From an uncultured Clostridia bacterium (GTDB taxonomy: Bacteria > Bacillota > Clostridia > TANB77 > CAG-508): a stretch of DNA of 64,000 bases. Location of the stretch: the NCBI GenBank assembly GCA_948976265.1, contig CARFUA010000005.1:1-64000 (forward strand). Direction: 5' to 3'. Shown one piece after another: positions 20,738 through 27,826 of the stretch. Position 1 is the stretch's first letter, and every line of letters starts with the position of its first letter. Below the pieces are notes generated by a model. It made no database searches and was not told where the DNA came from. It saw only the letters and a list, made by a program, of their open reading frames with translations. Made by a program: the position numbers and the translations under genes.

Positions 20738-20837
20738 CTATCTTGATGCTTTCTCTAGCATCAAATTACAATTTAGTTTTTACAACTGTTGTCATTTTAT
20801 ACCAGTTTATTTTTTTTTTCAATACTTTTTTTGAAAT

Positions 20838-21665
20838 TTATTCGACTTTTATCTGATAAACTGTTTCATTCCCTGCAAAATCAGTTACTTTGATTTGATA
20901 GTTTCCTGGTTCTATCAATTCCTTTTCAGACTTTTCCAATATAACTTTCTTTTCTTCTTCCTGCTCAAGAAGTTCCTCAACCACAACCATGTCTAATACA
21001 TTTCCAAATTCATCCAATGCTTCTACTTTTATCTCGTCTTCTGGATTCAGTGCTGTAAAAATATAAGTTTGTTCTGTTACTGTGCTGTATAATGTATCAT
21101 TTATATAATAACGATATTTCCTTGTGTTCAAAGGCTGACCTTCAATACAAATCATAATTTTAGATTCTTCTTTAGAATTTTTATACGCTTTTACCAAAAG
21201 TCTTTCACTATACTTATCAATTTTAACTTCTTGAATTTGATGATTATCATAATATTCCAAACTTAGTGGACTTTTATAGGTTCCATTGTTTTCACAGCCT
21301 AAAATCTGAGGAGGCTCTTTATCAATATTATTTACTTCATATTCAATTACTGTACTATTACCCGAAAAATCTCTTATAGAAACTTTTTGTTTTTCATTTT
21401 CTGTTACTTTTTTGGTTAATGTTTTTTTGTTTTCTGCTAACTCGAACCCACTTACTGGCTGAATTTCTTTGTTTACAGTTATTGTTACAATAACATTTTG
21501 ATTGGTTTCTTCTTTCGTTGAGTAAGCAATTTGACAACTTGGCAATGTCGTATCTCTTGTAAATTCTACGATTGTTTCTTCAAAATAATAAACATATTTT
21601 GCATAAGCAATATTCGTCAACATCACAAATCCAGCAATTAATGCCATACCTACTTTCTTCTTCAT
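20838..21665 (-). CDS. Secreted protein with bacterial Ig-like folds, end of SipW operon
   Basis: A 275-residue protein with a signal-type N terminus (residues 4-22) ending AYAKYVYYFEE, which resembles SipW-dependent signal peptides. Three beta-rich units follow, with TxxVIEYEVNN, DKEPPQILGCENNG and a final GNYQIKVTDFAGNETVYQIKV, typical of Ig-like or adhesin modules. Its ATG overlaps the stop of the preceding gene (ATGA), so the two are translationally coupled. It is probably a surface or fibre accessory of the operon. The exact family is unknown. Confidence 0.7.
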   Translation of the reverse strand: MKKKVGMALIAGFVMLTNIAYAKYVYYFEETIVEFTRDTTLPSCQIAYSTKEETNQNVIVTITVNKEIQPVSGFELAENKKTLTKKVTENEKQKVSIRDFSGNSTVIEYEVNNIDKEPPQILGCENNGTYKSPLSLEYYDNHQIQEVKIDKYSERLLVKAYKNSKEESKIMICIEGQPLNTRKYRYYINDTLYSTVTEQTYIFTALNPEDEIKVEALDEFGNVLDMVVVEELLEQEEEKKVILEKSEKELIEPGNYQIKVTDFAGNETVYQIKVE

Positions 21666-22162
21666 ACTTCTTCTCCTTTCCTGCTTTGAACAACATCTAC
21701 TTTTAACTTTATCTTTAAAGAATCCGCTAATTCTCTATCCAATTCTCTCCATTCAAAACATAATTTGAATTTTCTAATTTCTTTTTCAAATGACTTAATT
21801 TTCATTGGTTGACTTTTTCCTTCTATTAATTGAATTTCCTCTTGATTATCACAATCTATCAATTTATAACTAATTGGAAAATCCTCAACTGAATCTTCGA
21901 TTTGAATCACATAATCAAATTCAGCCTCATTCACCTTGTTTTCATCATAATTACAAATTGAAAAATCATATTCCATTGGAAAAGACTTTTCTGTAATTTC
22001 TGTTTTTAATATTTCATCTTTTTCAAGTATCACAATCGGTTTAGAAACTTGAATCATCGCTTTTCCTTCCCAAAAAGAACTATATTTTGATAACGAAATG
22101 CTGTTGATACAAATCACCAACAAAATGATTAAACTTAAAATCTTATTTTTCGTAAACTTCAT
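21662..22162 (-). CDS. Small SipW-operon exported protein
   Basis: A 166-residue protein with an N-terminal hydrophobic segment (residues 8-24) followed by SKYSSFWEGKA, the type of junction seen in TasA/camelysin-like SipW substrates. The rest is beta-rich and acidic. Its start lies inside the end of sipW (20-base overlap) with AAGGAGG at good spacing, and its stop overlaps the next start. I infer a minor fibre subunit or anchor from the context. There is no clear domain match. Confidence 0.7.
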   Translation of the reverse strand: MKFTKNKILSLIILLVICINSISLSKYSSFWEGKAMIQVSKPIVILEKDEILKTEITEKSFPMEYDFSICNYDENKVNEAEFDYVIQIEDSVEDFPISYKLIDCDNQEEIQLIEGKSQPMKIKSFEKEIRKFKLCFEWRELDRELADSLKIKLKVDVVQSRKGEEV

Positions 22163-22643
22163 TTTTTTCCTCCTTTCTTAATTTTGATTTTGCATAAAAA
22201 ATCAGCATTAATAATACATAAATTACTATTACCCTCTTCCAATAATACAGCACAAATATTCCAAGCATTTTAGAATGATACATTACTTTCCCTTGTATGC
22301 AATCTACTGGTCTTATTTCATCTAAAATTGAATTATTATCGCCTTTTGCAGAAAAACTCTCATTTTCTAGTTTTACAATCCTGTGTGTGATTAAGGTGTC
22401 TCTTTCGTCTATATAGGTTACAATTTCGCTTTGTTCATACGTTTCTTCTTCCTTAATTAAAATTAATTCATTTTGCTCAATTGTAGGTTCCATACTATTG
22501 GTTAGTACAATCAAAATTCCATATTGTCCCCATTTTATTACTGCATCTTTGCGAATAAATTTAGCATAACAAGTGATTCCTAAAACAATTACTAAGCCAC
22601 CTAAAAGTAACCTATTAAAAATACCGACTATTTTTCTTGCCAT
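22143..22643 (-). CDS. sipW: SipW-type signal peptidase I
   Basis: A 166-residue archaeal/ER-type signal peptidase. An N-terminal membrane helix (residues 10-26) leads to the catalytic Ser in NSMEPTI (near residue 51) and to the catalytic His in TLITHRIV, replacing the usual bacterial Lys. KGDNNS and a second helix at the C terminus (about 130-150) are also typical of SipW. SipW enzymes process TasA-like biofilm fibre proteins, matching its neighbours on both sides. AAGGAG precedes the ATG, directly after a large stem-loop (22657-22707). Confidence 0.92.
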   Translation of the reverse strand: MARKIVGIFNRLLLGGLVIVLGITCYAKFIRKDAVIKWGQYGILIVLTNSMEPTIEQNELILIKEEETYEQSEIVTYIDERDTLITHRIVKLENESFSAKGDNNSILDEIRPVDCIQGKVMYHSKMLGIFVLYYWKRVIVIYVLLMLIFYAKSKLRKEEKNEVYEK

Positions 22644-22656
22644 TTTTCTCCTTTCC

Positions 22657-22707
22657 TTAGCTCTCTACTAAAAATATTAGTTGACTATATTCTTAGCAGA
22701 GAGCTAA
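22657..22707 (-). promoter_or_regulatory. Large intercistronic stem-loop before sipW
   Basis: TTAGCTCTCT (22657-22666) pairs with AGAGAGCTAA (22698-22707), and the stem continues almost without mismatch through the adjoining A/T-rich bases. No U-run follows, so mRNA processing or protection of the upstream fibre gene is more likely than full termination. Confidence 0.6.
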
Positions 22708-22760
22708 TTTCTCTCTGCGAATTTCATATAAGGTTTTTAAATTGGATATAATTTTAAATA

Positions 22761-23387
22761 TTATACTACTTCTTCTGCTCGTAGTTGTCTTCCTATAACT
22801 TTGATAGAAAATTGATAATCATAATATCCTGCTGCAATTCCCGCCTTGGTATCTGCAATATCACAATCTTCTACTTCTTGCTCATTGCTACCTGATTGAA
22901 AAGGCCAAATCGCATAGATTCGTATTGGAATTGTTTTATGATCGTCTTCTCTTTTTATAATGCCAACTAACTCATTTTCCGCCAATTCTTTCATGCTAGA
23001 ATAAAATGTTGTATATTGATCACCATCTATAAGTCCTTGGAATTGCAAATTTGGGGGAATGTGACCATTTTCTTTTATTTCAACACGATATTCTAAATCA
23101 ACTTCTGAAGGACTTGCATCAATTTCAAAATCGAAATATCCTTCATAACCTGGAGCAATCAATCCATGATCCAAATTAATATGATGCACCGTTTCCATAA
23201 AAGATAATTGATTTGTTTCTTCCTTACTCCATCCTGTCACATCAAATCGCCACTTTGCTGTCTGATATCTTTCACTTATCGCATCCCAAGTAGAAATATA
23301 TCTAGCAAACGTAAAACCAACCAATAACACAATCAATAATAAAATAACAAAAATTGAAATAAATATGCTCTTTTGTTTTTTATCCAT
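22761..23387 (-). CDS. TasA/camelysin-like SipW-dependent fibre protein
   Basis: A 208-residue protein with a long hydrophobic N terminus (residues 7-27) ending in VGFTFARYIST, resembling SipW-dependent signal peptides. The mature part contains a TasA-like beta layout (WRFDVTGW, LIAPGYEGYFDFEID, VDLEYRVEI, IPIRIYAIWPF). It is the first gene of a four-gene unit with sipW, which strongly supports a role as the main extracellular fibre subunit. The strong AAGGAGG site and the following stem-loop fit high expression. The sequence is diverged from Bacillus TasA, so the assignment rests on layout and neighbours. Confidence 0.72.
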   Translation of the reverse strand: MDKKQKSIFISIFVILLLIVLLVGFTFARYISTWDAISERYQTAKWRFDVTGWSKEETNQLSFMETVHHINLDHGLIAPGYEGYFDFEIDASPSEVDLEYRVEIKENGHIPPNLQFQGLIDGDQYTTFYSSMKELAENELVGIIKREDDHKTIPIRIYAIWPFQSGSNEQEVEDCDIADTKAGIAAGYYDYQFSIKVIGRQLRAEEVV

Positions 23388-23416
23388 AGCTTCCCTCCTT
23401 TCTTTATTAATATAGA

Positions 23417-23432
23417 GTTAAATATTTTTAAC
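23417..23432. promoter_or_regulatory. Palindrome GTTAAA-N4-TTTAAC upstream of the fibre operon
   Basis: A perfect 6+6 inverted repeat about 30 bases before the TasA-like start codon, overlapping its probable promoter. An inverted copy of the same element (ATACGTTAAA-N-TTTAACT) lies at 23637-23658. An operator is inferred. Confidence 0.55.
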
Positions 23433-23477
23433 GTATGATTTTAAAAGTCTATATAAATTGCTGGGGGGCTTATTTAA

Positions 23478-23633
23478 ATGAACTATAGAATATTTAATTA
23501 TGTTTTCAAAAAAAAAATTACCGTTCATATCTATGTTTGGGGGGATAATATTAAACTAAATAAAAATTTTTCTTTTACACTTTTTTTGGGAAATATAAAT
23601 TTCAGAATTGAAATTTATTTTCAGATTAATTAA
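23478..23633 (+). CDS. Possible small protein, 51 aa, between the palindromes
   Basis: An ATG frame of 51 codons preceded by a G6 run that could act as a weak ribosome binding site. The product is basic and rich in Ile, Phe, Tyr and Asn (MNYRIFNYVFKKKITVHIYV start), with beta-like alternation. No family is recognised. It exactly fills the space between two inverted palindromes (23417-23432 and 23641-23657). In such AT-rich DNA a frame of this size can arise by chance. Confidence 0.3.
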   Translation: MNYRIFNYVFKKKITVHIYVWGDNIKLNKNFSFTLFLGNINFRIEIYFQIN

Positions 23634-23640
23634 ATAATAC

Positions 23641-23657
23641 GTTAAAAAATATTTAAC
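23641..23657. promoter_or_regulatory. Palindrome GTTAAA-N5-TTTAAC, inverted partner
   Basis: Same half-sites as 23417-23432 but with a 5-base spacer and opposite flanks, so the two form a larger inverted repeat about 225 bases apart. Confidence 0.55.
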
Positions 23658-23715
23658 TTGAACGCATTATACCATCTTGCTTTTCATTTGTAAAGTATTT
23701 TTTGAAAAAAATTCT

Positions 23716-23738
23716 TTTTTTCATTCGACATTTTTCGT
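23716..23738. repeat. 23-bp intergenic repeat, copy 2, with 0A-box-like core
   Basis: Identical over 23 bases to 3533-3555. The minus strand contains TGTCGAA. It lies between the fibre operon and the XRE gene. Confidence 0.5.
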
Positions 23739-23847
23739 CAAATAACTGTTAAAGCTATTGTTTTACTGACTTCTAAGCGTTAAAAAATCTTGAAATTTAT
23801 TAAAAATTTCAAGATTTTTTTCGTTATTTTCTCTTTTCTTTTCCAAT

Positions 23848-24171
23848 TTACTTCAAGCTGTCTGCAATATTTTCACATAATTTAATATATAATTCTTTAT
23901 TATCTTTGGACAATGTACCCAATATTTCTGAAAAAGCATTATCTATATTTTCATGGTTAATTCCTTTGATTAAAGTATCTAAGTTTAAATCCAAAATATT
24001 TGCAATATTCACTAAAACAGCAATACTGCATATACTAGTCCCTCGTTCGATTTCTCCTACATGAGATGAACTAATGTCTGCCTTTTCTGCAAGTTTTTCT
24101 TGAGTCAATCCTAATTCTTTTCTTCTCAGGCGTATACGCTGTCCCATTGCTTTATAATCTATATTATACAT
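23848..24171 (-). CDS. XRE-family transcription regulator
   Basis: The start at 24171 (MYNIDYKAMGQRIRLRRKELG) has GGAGG eight bases upstream; a longer upstream frame has no such site. The 107-residue product carries a helix-turn-helix of the Cro/XRE class at about residues 9-65 (GLTQEKLAEKADISSSHVGEIERG) and a short helical tail. Its position next to the SipW/TasA-type operon is reminiscent of SinR control of tapA-sipW-tasA in Bacillus. The palindromes at 23417 and 23641 are candidate binding sites. This regulatory link is inference. Confidence 0.85.
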   Translation of the reverse strand: MYNIDYKAMGQRIRLRRKELGLTQEKLAEKADISSSHVGEIERGTSICSIAVLVNIANILDLNLDTLIKGINHENIDNAFSEILGTLSKDNKELYIKLCENIADSLK

Positions 24172-24235
24172 ATACAAGTCCTCCTTGCATAGTATTTTAT
24201 ACCGATAAAAAATTTTTATTAAGTAGCCAAAACTG

Positions 24236-24264
24236 TTGAATGTAGTCTGTAACTGTGATATAAT
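24236..24264 (+). promoter_or_regulatory. Promoter of the 62-aa zinc-ribbon gene
   Basis: TTGAAT (24236-24241), 17 bases, TATAAT (24259-24264), divergent from the XRE gene. Confidence 0.75.
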
Positions 24265-24297
24265 GTAAGTAGTAAATATTTTAAAGGAGGTAACCAC

Positions 24298-24486
24298 ATG
24301 CAAATCTGCAAAAAATGTGGAAAAATAATTCCACCAGATGATGAAAATAACCGTCACTTATGTTTTCATTGTTATCAAAACTTTTTATTCGAAAAAGTAG
24401 AAAAAATGCATCAACAGGAACCTACATCAGAAAAGTCAGAAAATTTTTCATTAAAAAAATTTTTAAAAAAACTTTTAAATCGATAA
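24298..24486 (+). CDS. Small zinc-ribbon protein, 62 aa
   Basis: A CxxC pair at the start (ICKKCGK) and a second (LCFHCYQ) about 20 residues later form a likely four-Cys zinc site. A basic Lys-rich tail (LKKFLKKLLNR) may bind nucleic acid or membrane. AAAGGAGG lies at good spacing and a clear promoter precedes it, so it is a real small gene. The role is unknown. It is divergent from the XRE regulator and may be co-regulated. Confidence 0.75.
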   Translation: MQICKKCGKIIPPDDENNRHLCFHCYQNFLFEKVEKMHQQEPTSEKSENFSLKKFLKKLLNR

Positions 24487-24506
24487 CAAAATAGATTTCC
24501 TACTTT

Positions 24507-25034
24507 CTATTGATTTAAAAGTTCTAAAATTGACGCCTCTTGTTTTAAGGCATCACTTAAAAATTCATAACACTTTTTATTTTGTTTCATAGCCATTATT
24601 CCTATATCTAAATCATTTTTTAAACGTTGACTGGCATATTTTACTATAATTCCTTTGTTTTTTACCGCTTCTAATACAACTTCTTTATCATCTCGCATTT
24701 GTGGATTAGCAAAATATAAAATTTGCCCTGTATGTTTCAAACCTGCCATTAGTAGTTCTTTATCTTGTAGCAAATTTTCTTTTGCATAACAATATGTCCA
24801 GCCAACATGGCTCACTGACTCAAAAACAACTTCACGATTCATTTTTAAAGCATCACTTGCAAATTCTAACGCTTCTGGATTATTTTTTAAGGCTTCTAAA
24901 ACAACATCTTTGTCATTGCGGAGTTCGCTGGATGCAAATTCCAGCAAACTCCCTTTTTGAGCCACCTGGGCTAAAACATACTCTTTGTCTTCGGCATGTT
25001 TTTCCATTTCTATTTCTTCTTGTGGTCTTGGCAT
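24507..25034 (-). CDS. DUF4116 repeat protein
   Basis: A 175-residue protein made of helical repeats of about 24 residues with the pattern LEFASxxLRNDKDVVLEALKNNPEA, the DUF4116 signature (at least four to five units). The function of DUF4116 is unknown; the repeats form a solenoid probably used for protein binding. It lies 12 bases downstream of adk, so the two may be co-transcribed. No signal peptide. The last repeat is degenerate. Confidence 0.82.
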   Translation of the reverse strand: MPRPQEEIEMEKHAEDKEYVLAQVAQKGSLLEFASSELRNDKDVVLEALKNNPEALEFASDALKMNREVVFESVSHVGWTYCYAKENLLQDKELLMAGLKHTGQILYFANPQMRDDKEVVLEAVKNKGIIVKYASQRLKNDLDIGIMAMKQNKKCYEFLSDALKQEASILELLNQ

Positions 25035-25046
25035 TTGTTTTCCTCT

Positions 25047-25709
25047 CTATTTTTTCAAATATTCTTCAATTTCTTTTGCAATATCACTCGATACTTTATT
25101 CGATTCATTGTTCAATTTTACTGTATATAAAATATCTTTATGTTGATAATATTCAATTAAGTTTTCTGATATATTATGATAATTTTCCAGTCTTTTTCGA
25201 ATGGTTGCTTCATTATCATCTTCTCGGATAACAAGTTCTGTTCCACATTTATCGCAAATATTTTCTATTTTTGGTATTTTAAAATCGAGATTATAAATTT
25301 CTCTACATTCTAAATTGGGACAAGTTCTTCTTTTCGTAATTCTATCTACAATTTCATCATCGGATAAACTCAAATTAACCGCCACTTTGACCGACCTTTT
25401 TTGTGCTTTTAATAAAGTATCTAAACTTTCCGCCTGTCGTGCAGTTCTTGGATAACCATCTAAAATACAACCATTCTGAATATCTGGTTCCTGCAACCTT
25501 TTTTCTAAAATTCTGATGGTTAATTCATCTGGAACCAATTTTCCTTCTGAAACATAACTTTTCACTTCTTTTCCAATTTCGTCATCAGAATTAATATACG
25601 CTCTGAATATTTCTCCACTTGAAATATGCGGTATTTTTAATTTCAGCGCCAATAAGTTTCCAACGGTTCCTTTTCCAGTTCCTGGCGCTCCTAACATTAT
25701 AATTATCAT
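25047..25709 (-). CDS. adk: Adenylate kinase with zinc-type lid
   Basis: It interconverts AMP, ADP and ATP. The start at 25709 (MIIIMLGAPGTGKGT) is chosen because AAAGGAG lies seven bases upstream; the P-loop GAPGTGKG follows at once. Family motifs are ISSGEIFRA, GYPRTARQAE (AMP site) and the lid with four Cys (RRTCPNLEC...CDKC), which suggests structural zinc. The 220-residue length is normal. Unusually, it is not inside a ribosomal-protein secY operon, so it may be a second nucleoside monophosphate kinase. Its promoter has TTGGCA-N17-TATAAA near 25750-25775. Confidence 0.88.
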   Translation of the reverse strand: MIIIMLGAPGTGKGTVGNLLALKLKIPHISSGEIFRAYINSDDEIGKEVKSYVSEGKLVPDELTIRILEKRLQEPDIQNGCILDGYPRTARQAESLDTLLKAQKRSVKVAVNLSLSDDEIVDRITKRRTCPNLECREIYNLDFKIPKIENICDKCGTELVIREDDNEATIRKRLENYHNISENLIEYYQHKDILYTVKLNNESNKVSSDIAKEIEEYLKK

Positions 25710-25878
25710 TTGCAAACTCCTTTATTTTATTATTTCACATTTTTATTATTTATATCATAGAAATTTTATTTTGCCAAGATACATTTTTACTTTATTTCAG
25801 AATTTTCTCTAATAAAAATATGCCACTATTTACAATAAAAAAATCCAGCTCCTCTAAACACTGGATTTTCTTGTTTTT

Positions 25879-26211
25879 TTATTTTACCATATCTTTCAAA
25901 TAATTTATCCCTTCCTCTTTCTCTAGCACTTTCATATTGAATTTTTCTCGTTCTAGTTTATGTAATATTTCCATGGTGTCGTCTTCGGATTCTAAATCAA
26001 TCACAACCAAGTTATTGTAGAAATTTCTTCCATAAGTTAATTCCCTAATATATTCTTCGATTCCATTTTCTACATTTTTTACAGTCATCACAAACTTTAT
26101 GTTTTCCTCTAATTTTTTGTAAGTATTAAAATTCACACAATCCTGTATTATACTAAATAACCCATAAATACAAAGAATCCAAAGTACCAATTGTATCAAA
26201 AAATCTAACAT
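25879..26211 (-). CDS. Small membrane-anchored protein, 110 aa
   Basis: The ATG at 26211 has AAAGGAG at good distance; a GTG nine bases earlier does not. One N-terminal membrane helix (about residues 4-22) is followed by an 85-residue cytoplasmic alpha/beta part (KFVMTVKNVENGIEEYIRE, NNLVVIDLESEDDT, MEILHKLERE). The layout resembles small Clostridia proteins of unknown function with a TM plus GT-like alpha/beta fold. I do not recognise it more closely. It is a single gene between adk and the DUF5665 gene. Confidence 0.65.
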   Translation of the reverse strand: MLDFLIQLVLWILCIYGLFSIIQDCVNFNTYKKLEENIKFVMTVKNVENGIEEYIRELTYGRNFYNNLVVIDLESEDDTMEILHKLEREKFNMKVLEKEEGINYLKDMVK

Positions 26212-26274
26212 AATATCCACTCCTTTGTATATATTATGTAACTTTGACGTTTTGGTGACAACTCCGAAATCTCT

Positions 26275-26550
26275 TTAATATCGGCTATTTTCTACAATAT
26301 CGATAATATCAGCAATATATCTTCCAATAATAGGAATATTTAAAGCTACAATTTTTTTCAACACAATAATTAAAACCGCCGTTATAATCGTAACTCCAAT
26401 CCCAATTCCAACGCCTCTGCCAACTCCAGCCCAAAAATTTCTCCTAAAAATTTCTCTTCGACTTCCCAATATATAAAAAATTTCTTCTAAATTCTTTTCT
26501 TCCAACTTTTGATTCAATTTATCGATATTTCGATTTAACTTCCCAAACAT
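26275..26550 (-). CDS. DUF5665 membrane protein
   Basis: The likely start is the ATG at 26550 (MFGKLNRNIDKL), 91 residues. A helical N-terminal half is followed by RREIFRRNFWAGVGRGVGIGIG, typical of DUF5665, then one membrane helix and PIIGRYIADII. An AAGGA ribosome binding site lies inside the hairpin at 26551-26580 that abuts the start codon. Function is unknown for the family. Alternative upstream starts would place the hairpin inside the gene. Confidence 0.72.
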   Translation of the reverse strand: MFGKLNRNIDKLNQKLEEKNLEEIFYILGSRREIFRRNFWAGVGRGVGIGIGVTIITAVLIIVLKKIVALNIPIIGRYIADIIDIVENSRY

Positions 26551-26584
26551 AAACACCATCCTTGTTTTAGGATGGTGTTTTTTT
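26551..26584. promoter_or_regulatory. Perfect hairpin at the start codon of the DUF5665 gene
   Basis: AAACACCATCC (26551-26561) and GGATGGTGTTT (26570-26580) form an 11-bp stem. On the minus strand it contains the ribosome binding site and ends at the ATG. On the plus strand a T-run follows, so it would also act as a terminator. Confidence 0.65.
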
Positions 26585-26621
26585 AGCAGATTATTCATTT
26601 TACTTCAGCTTTTTTATTTTT

Positions 26622-27758
26622 CTATTTATATAATATCATTCTAAATCCCCAATACTCATCTGTCATATTTTCCTTGTAACCCGTATGACTACTTGCTGTT
26701 CTACTCAAATTAGCAGCACCACCTCGTATGACTCTATACGTAACCGTTTCAGATATTACCTCATTTTCCGTGTTTCTTGAATCCTTATCCTTTGTTTTTG
26801 GTTTGTAAATCTCTGTTGTCCATTCACGCACATTTCCTGCTAAATCACAAATATTATTTTTAATATCACTTTGCGTCGTTCCTGTGCTTCTAATGGTTCC
26901 TGAATAATTTCCATAGCTCGTATTGGTTGAATAATTCTCAAAACTAGTATCTAACCACTGTAAAACTGTATCCCAAGCATAACTATTCATAATCGCCGTA
27001 TAATATCCCTCATAACCAAACGCTGATGCAGCATTTGTGGCACCTTCTACTGCTGCAGAATAAGTTAAGTTTCTCCAAGGCGACTTATTTACCATACTAC
27101 TTGCCACTTTTTGACCATTTACATCATAACTAGACGCCTCATAACGCGCAATATAAAAGCCATAATTTTGAGCTACACTATTCACCAATGCAGAAGCTGA
27201 ACTGGTAGATTCCTCATAATCATTATCCAATAATGTATTTCTTGTTAATTTTCCACTTTCTACTGGAACCCAAACAAATTCATTTCCATATTGATCCTGT
27301 ATCACAAAACCATTTTCTACTTCTCCTCCAATATGCGAAAATCCAGTTGGAATATACGGACTTTTCGCCGAAGCCTCTCGAATATTTTTAACTTCAATCG
27401 CCATTGAAGCAATTTGTCCATTATTGCCTTTCACTTTAAACGTATAATTTCCATTCTTCTTTACTTCATAATTAGCTGTATCAGAACGTGTTGCAGAACC
27501 ATCTGGTAACGTGATTGAATAAATTCCTGCTTCATCGTCTGTTTTTGCAACAGCTGTAATTAAAATACTTTCTTGATTCTCCTCTTCTGTATTTGTACTC
27601 AATTCCAATACTGGTACAATATCCGAATTACTAACTTCTTTTCCATTTCCCTTTGCTATATTTCGATTACTAATAAACATTCTAATACCTATTGCCGTAA
27701 TTCCAATTATCACAATTGTAAGCAAGACAATAATAAAAGGTGAAATTTTATAATACAT
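26622..27758 (-). CDS. Membrane-anchored SUMF1/FGE-type protein
   Basis: A 378-residue protein with an N-terminal membrane helix (residues 6-27). A beta-rich linker (about 45-120) has an Ig-like look (TYSITLPDGS, NYTFKVKGNNG). The SUMF1/formylglycine-generating-enzyme fold follows (about 135-378), with FVWVPVESG, GFYIARYEAS, YEGYYTAIMNSYAWDTVLQW, DLAGNVREWT and the closing RVIRGGAAN...YWGFRMI. I see no catalytic Cys pair, so it is probably a binding or structural member, as in many gut Clostridia. The AAGGAG site is slightly distant. It is a single gene. Confidence 0.82.
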   Translation of the reverse strand: MYYKISPFIIVLLTIVIIGITAIGIRMFISNRNIAKGNGKEVSNSDIVPVLELSTNTEEENQESILITAVAKTDDEAGIYSITLPDGSATRSDTANYEVKKNGNYTFKVKGNNGQIASMAIEVKNIREASAKSPYIPTGFSHIGGEVENGFVIQDQYGNEFVWVPVESGKLTRNTLLDNDYEESTSSASALVNSVAQNYGFYIARYEASSYDVNGQKVASSMVNKSPWRNLTYSAAVEGATNAASAFGYEGYYTAIMNSYAWDTVLQWLDTSFENYSTNTSYGNYSGTIRSTGTTQSDIKNNICDLAGNVREWTTEIYKPKTKDKDSRNTENEVISETVTYRVIRGGAANLSRTASSHTGYKENMTDEYWGFRMILYK

Positions 27759-27826
27759 ATCTTTTGTATCTCCTTTTTCTATTTTTTATTATTATATACA
27801 TAAATCAAATTTTTTTCAAATACTTT

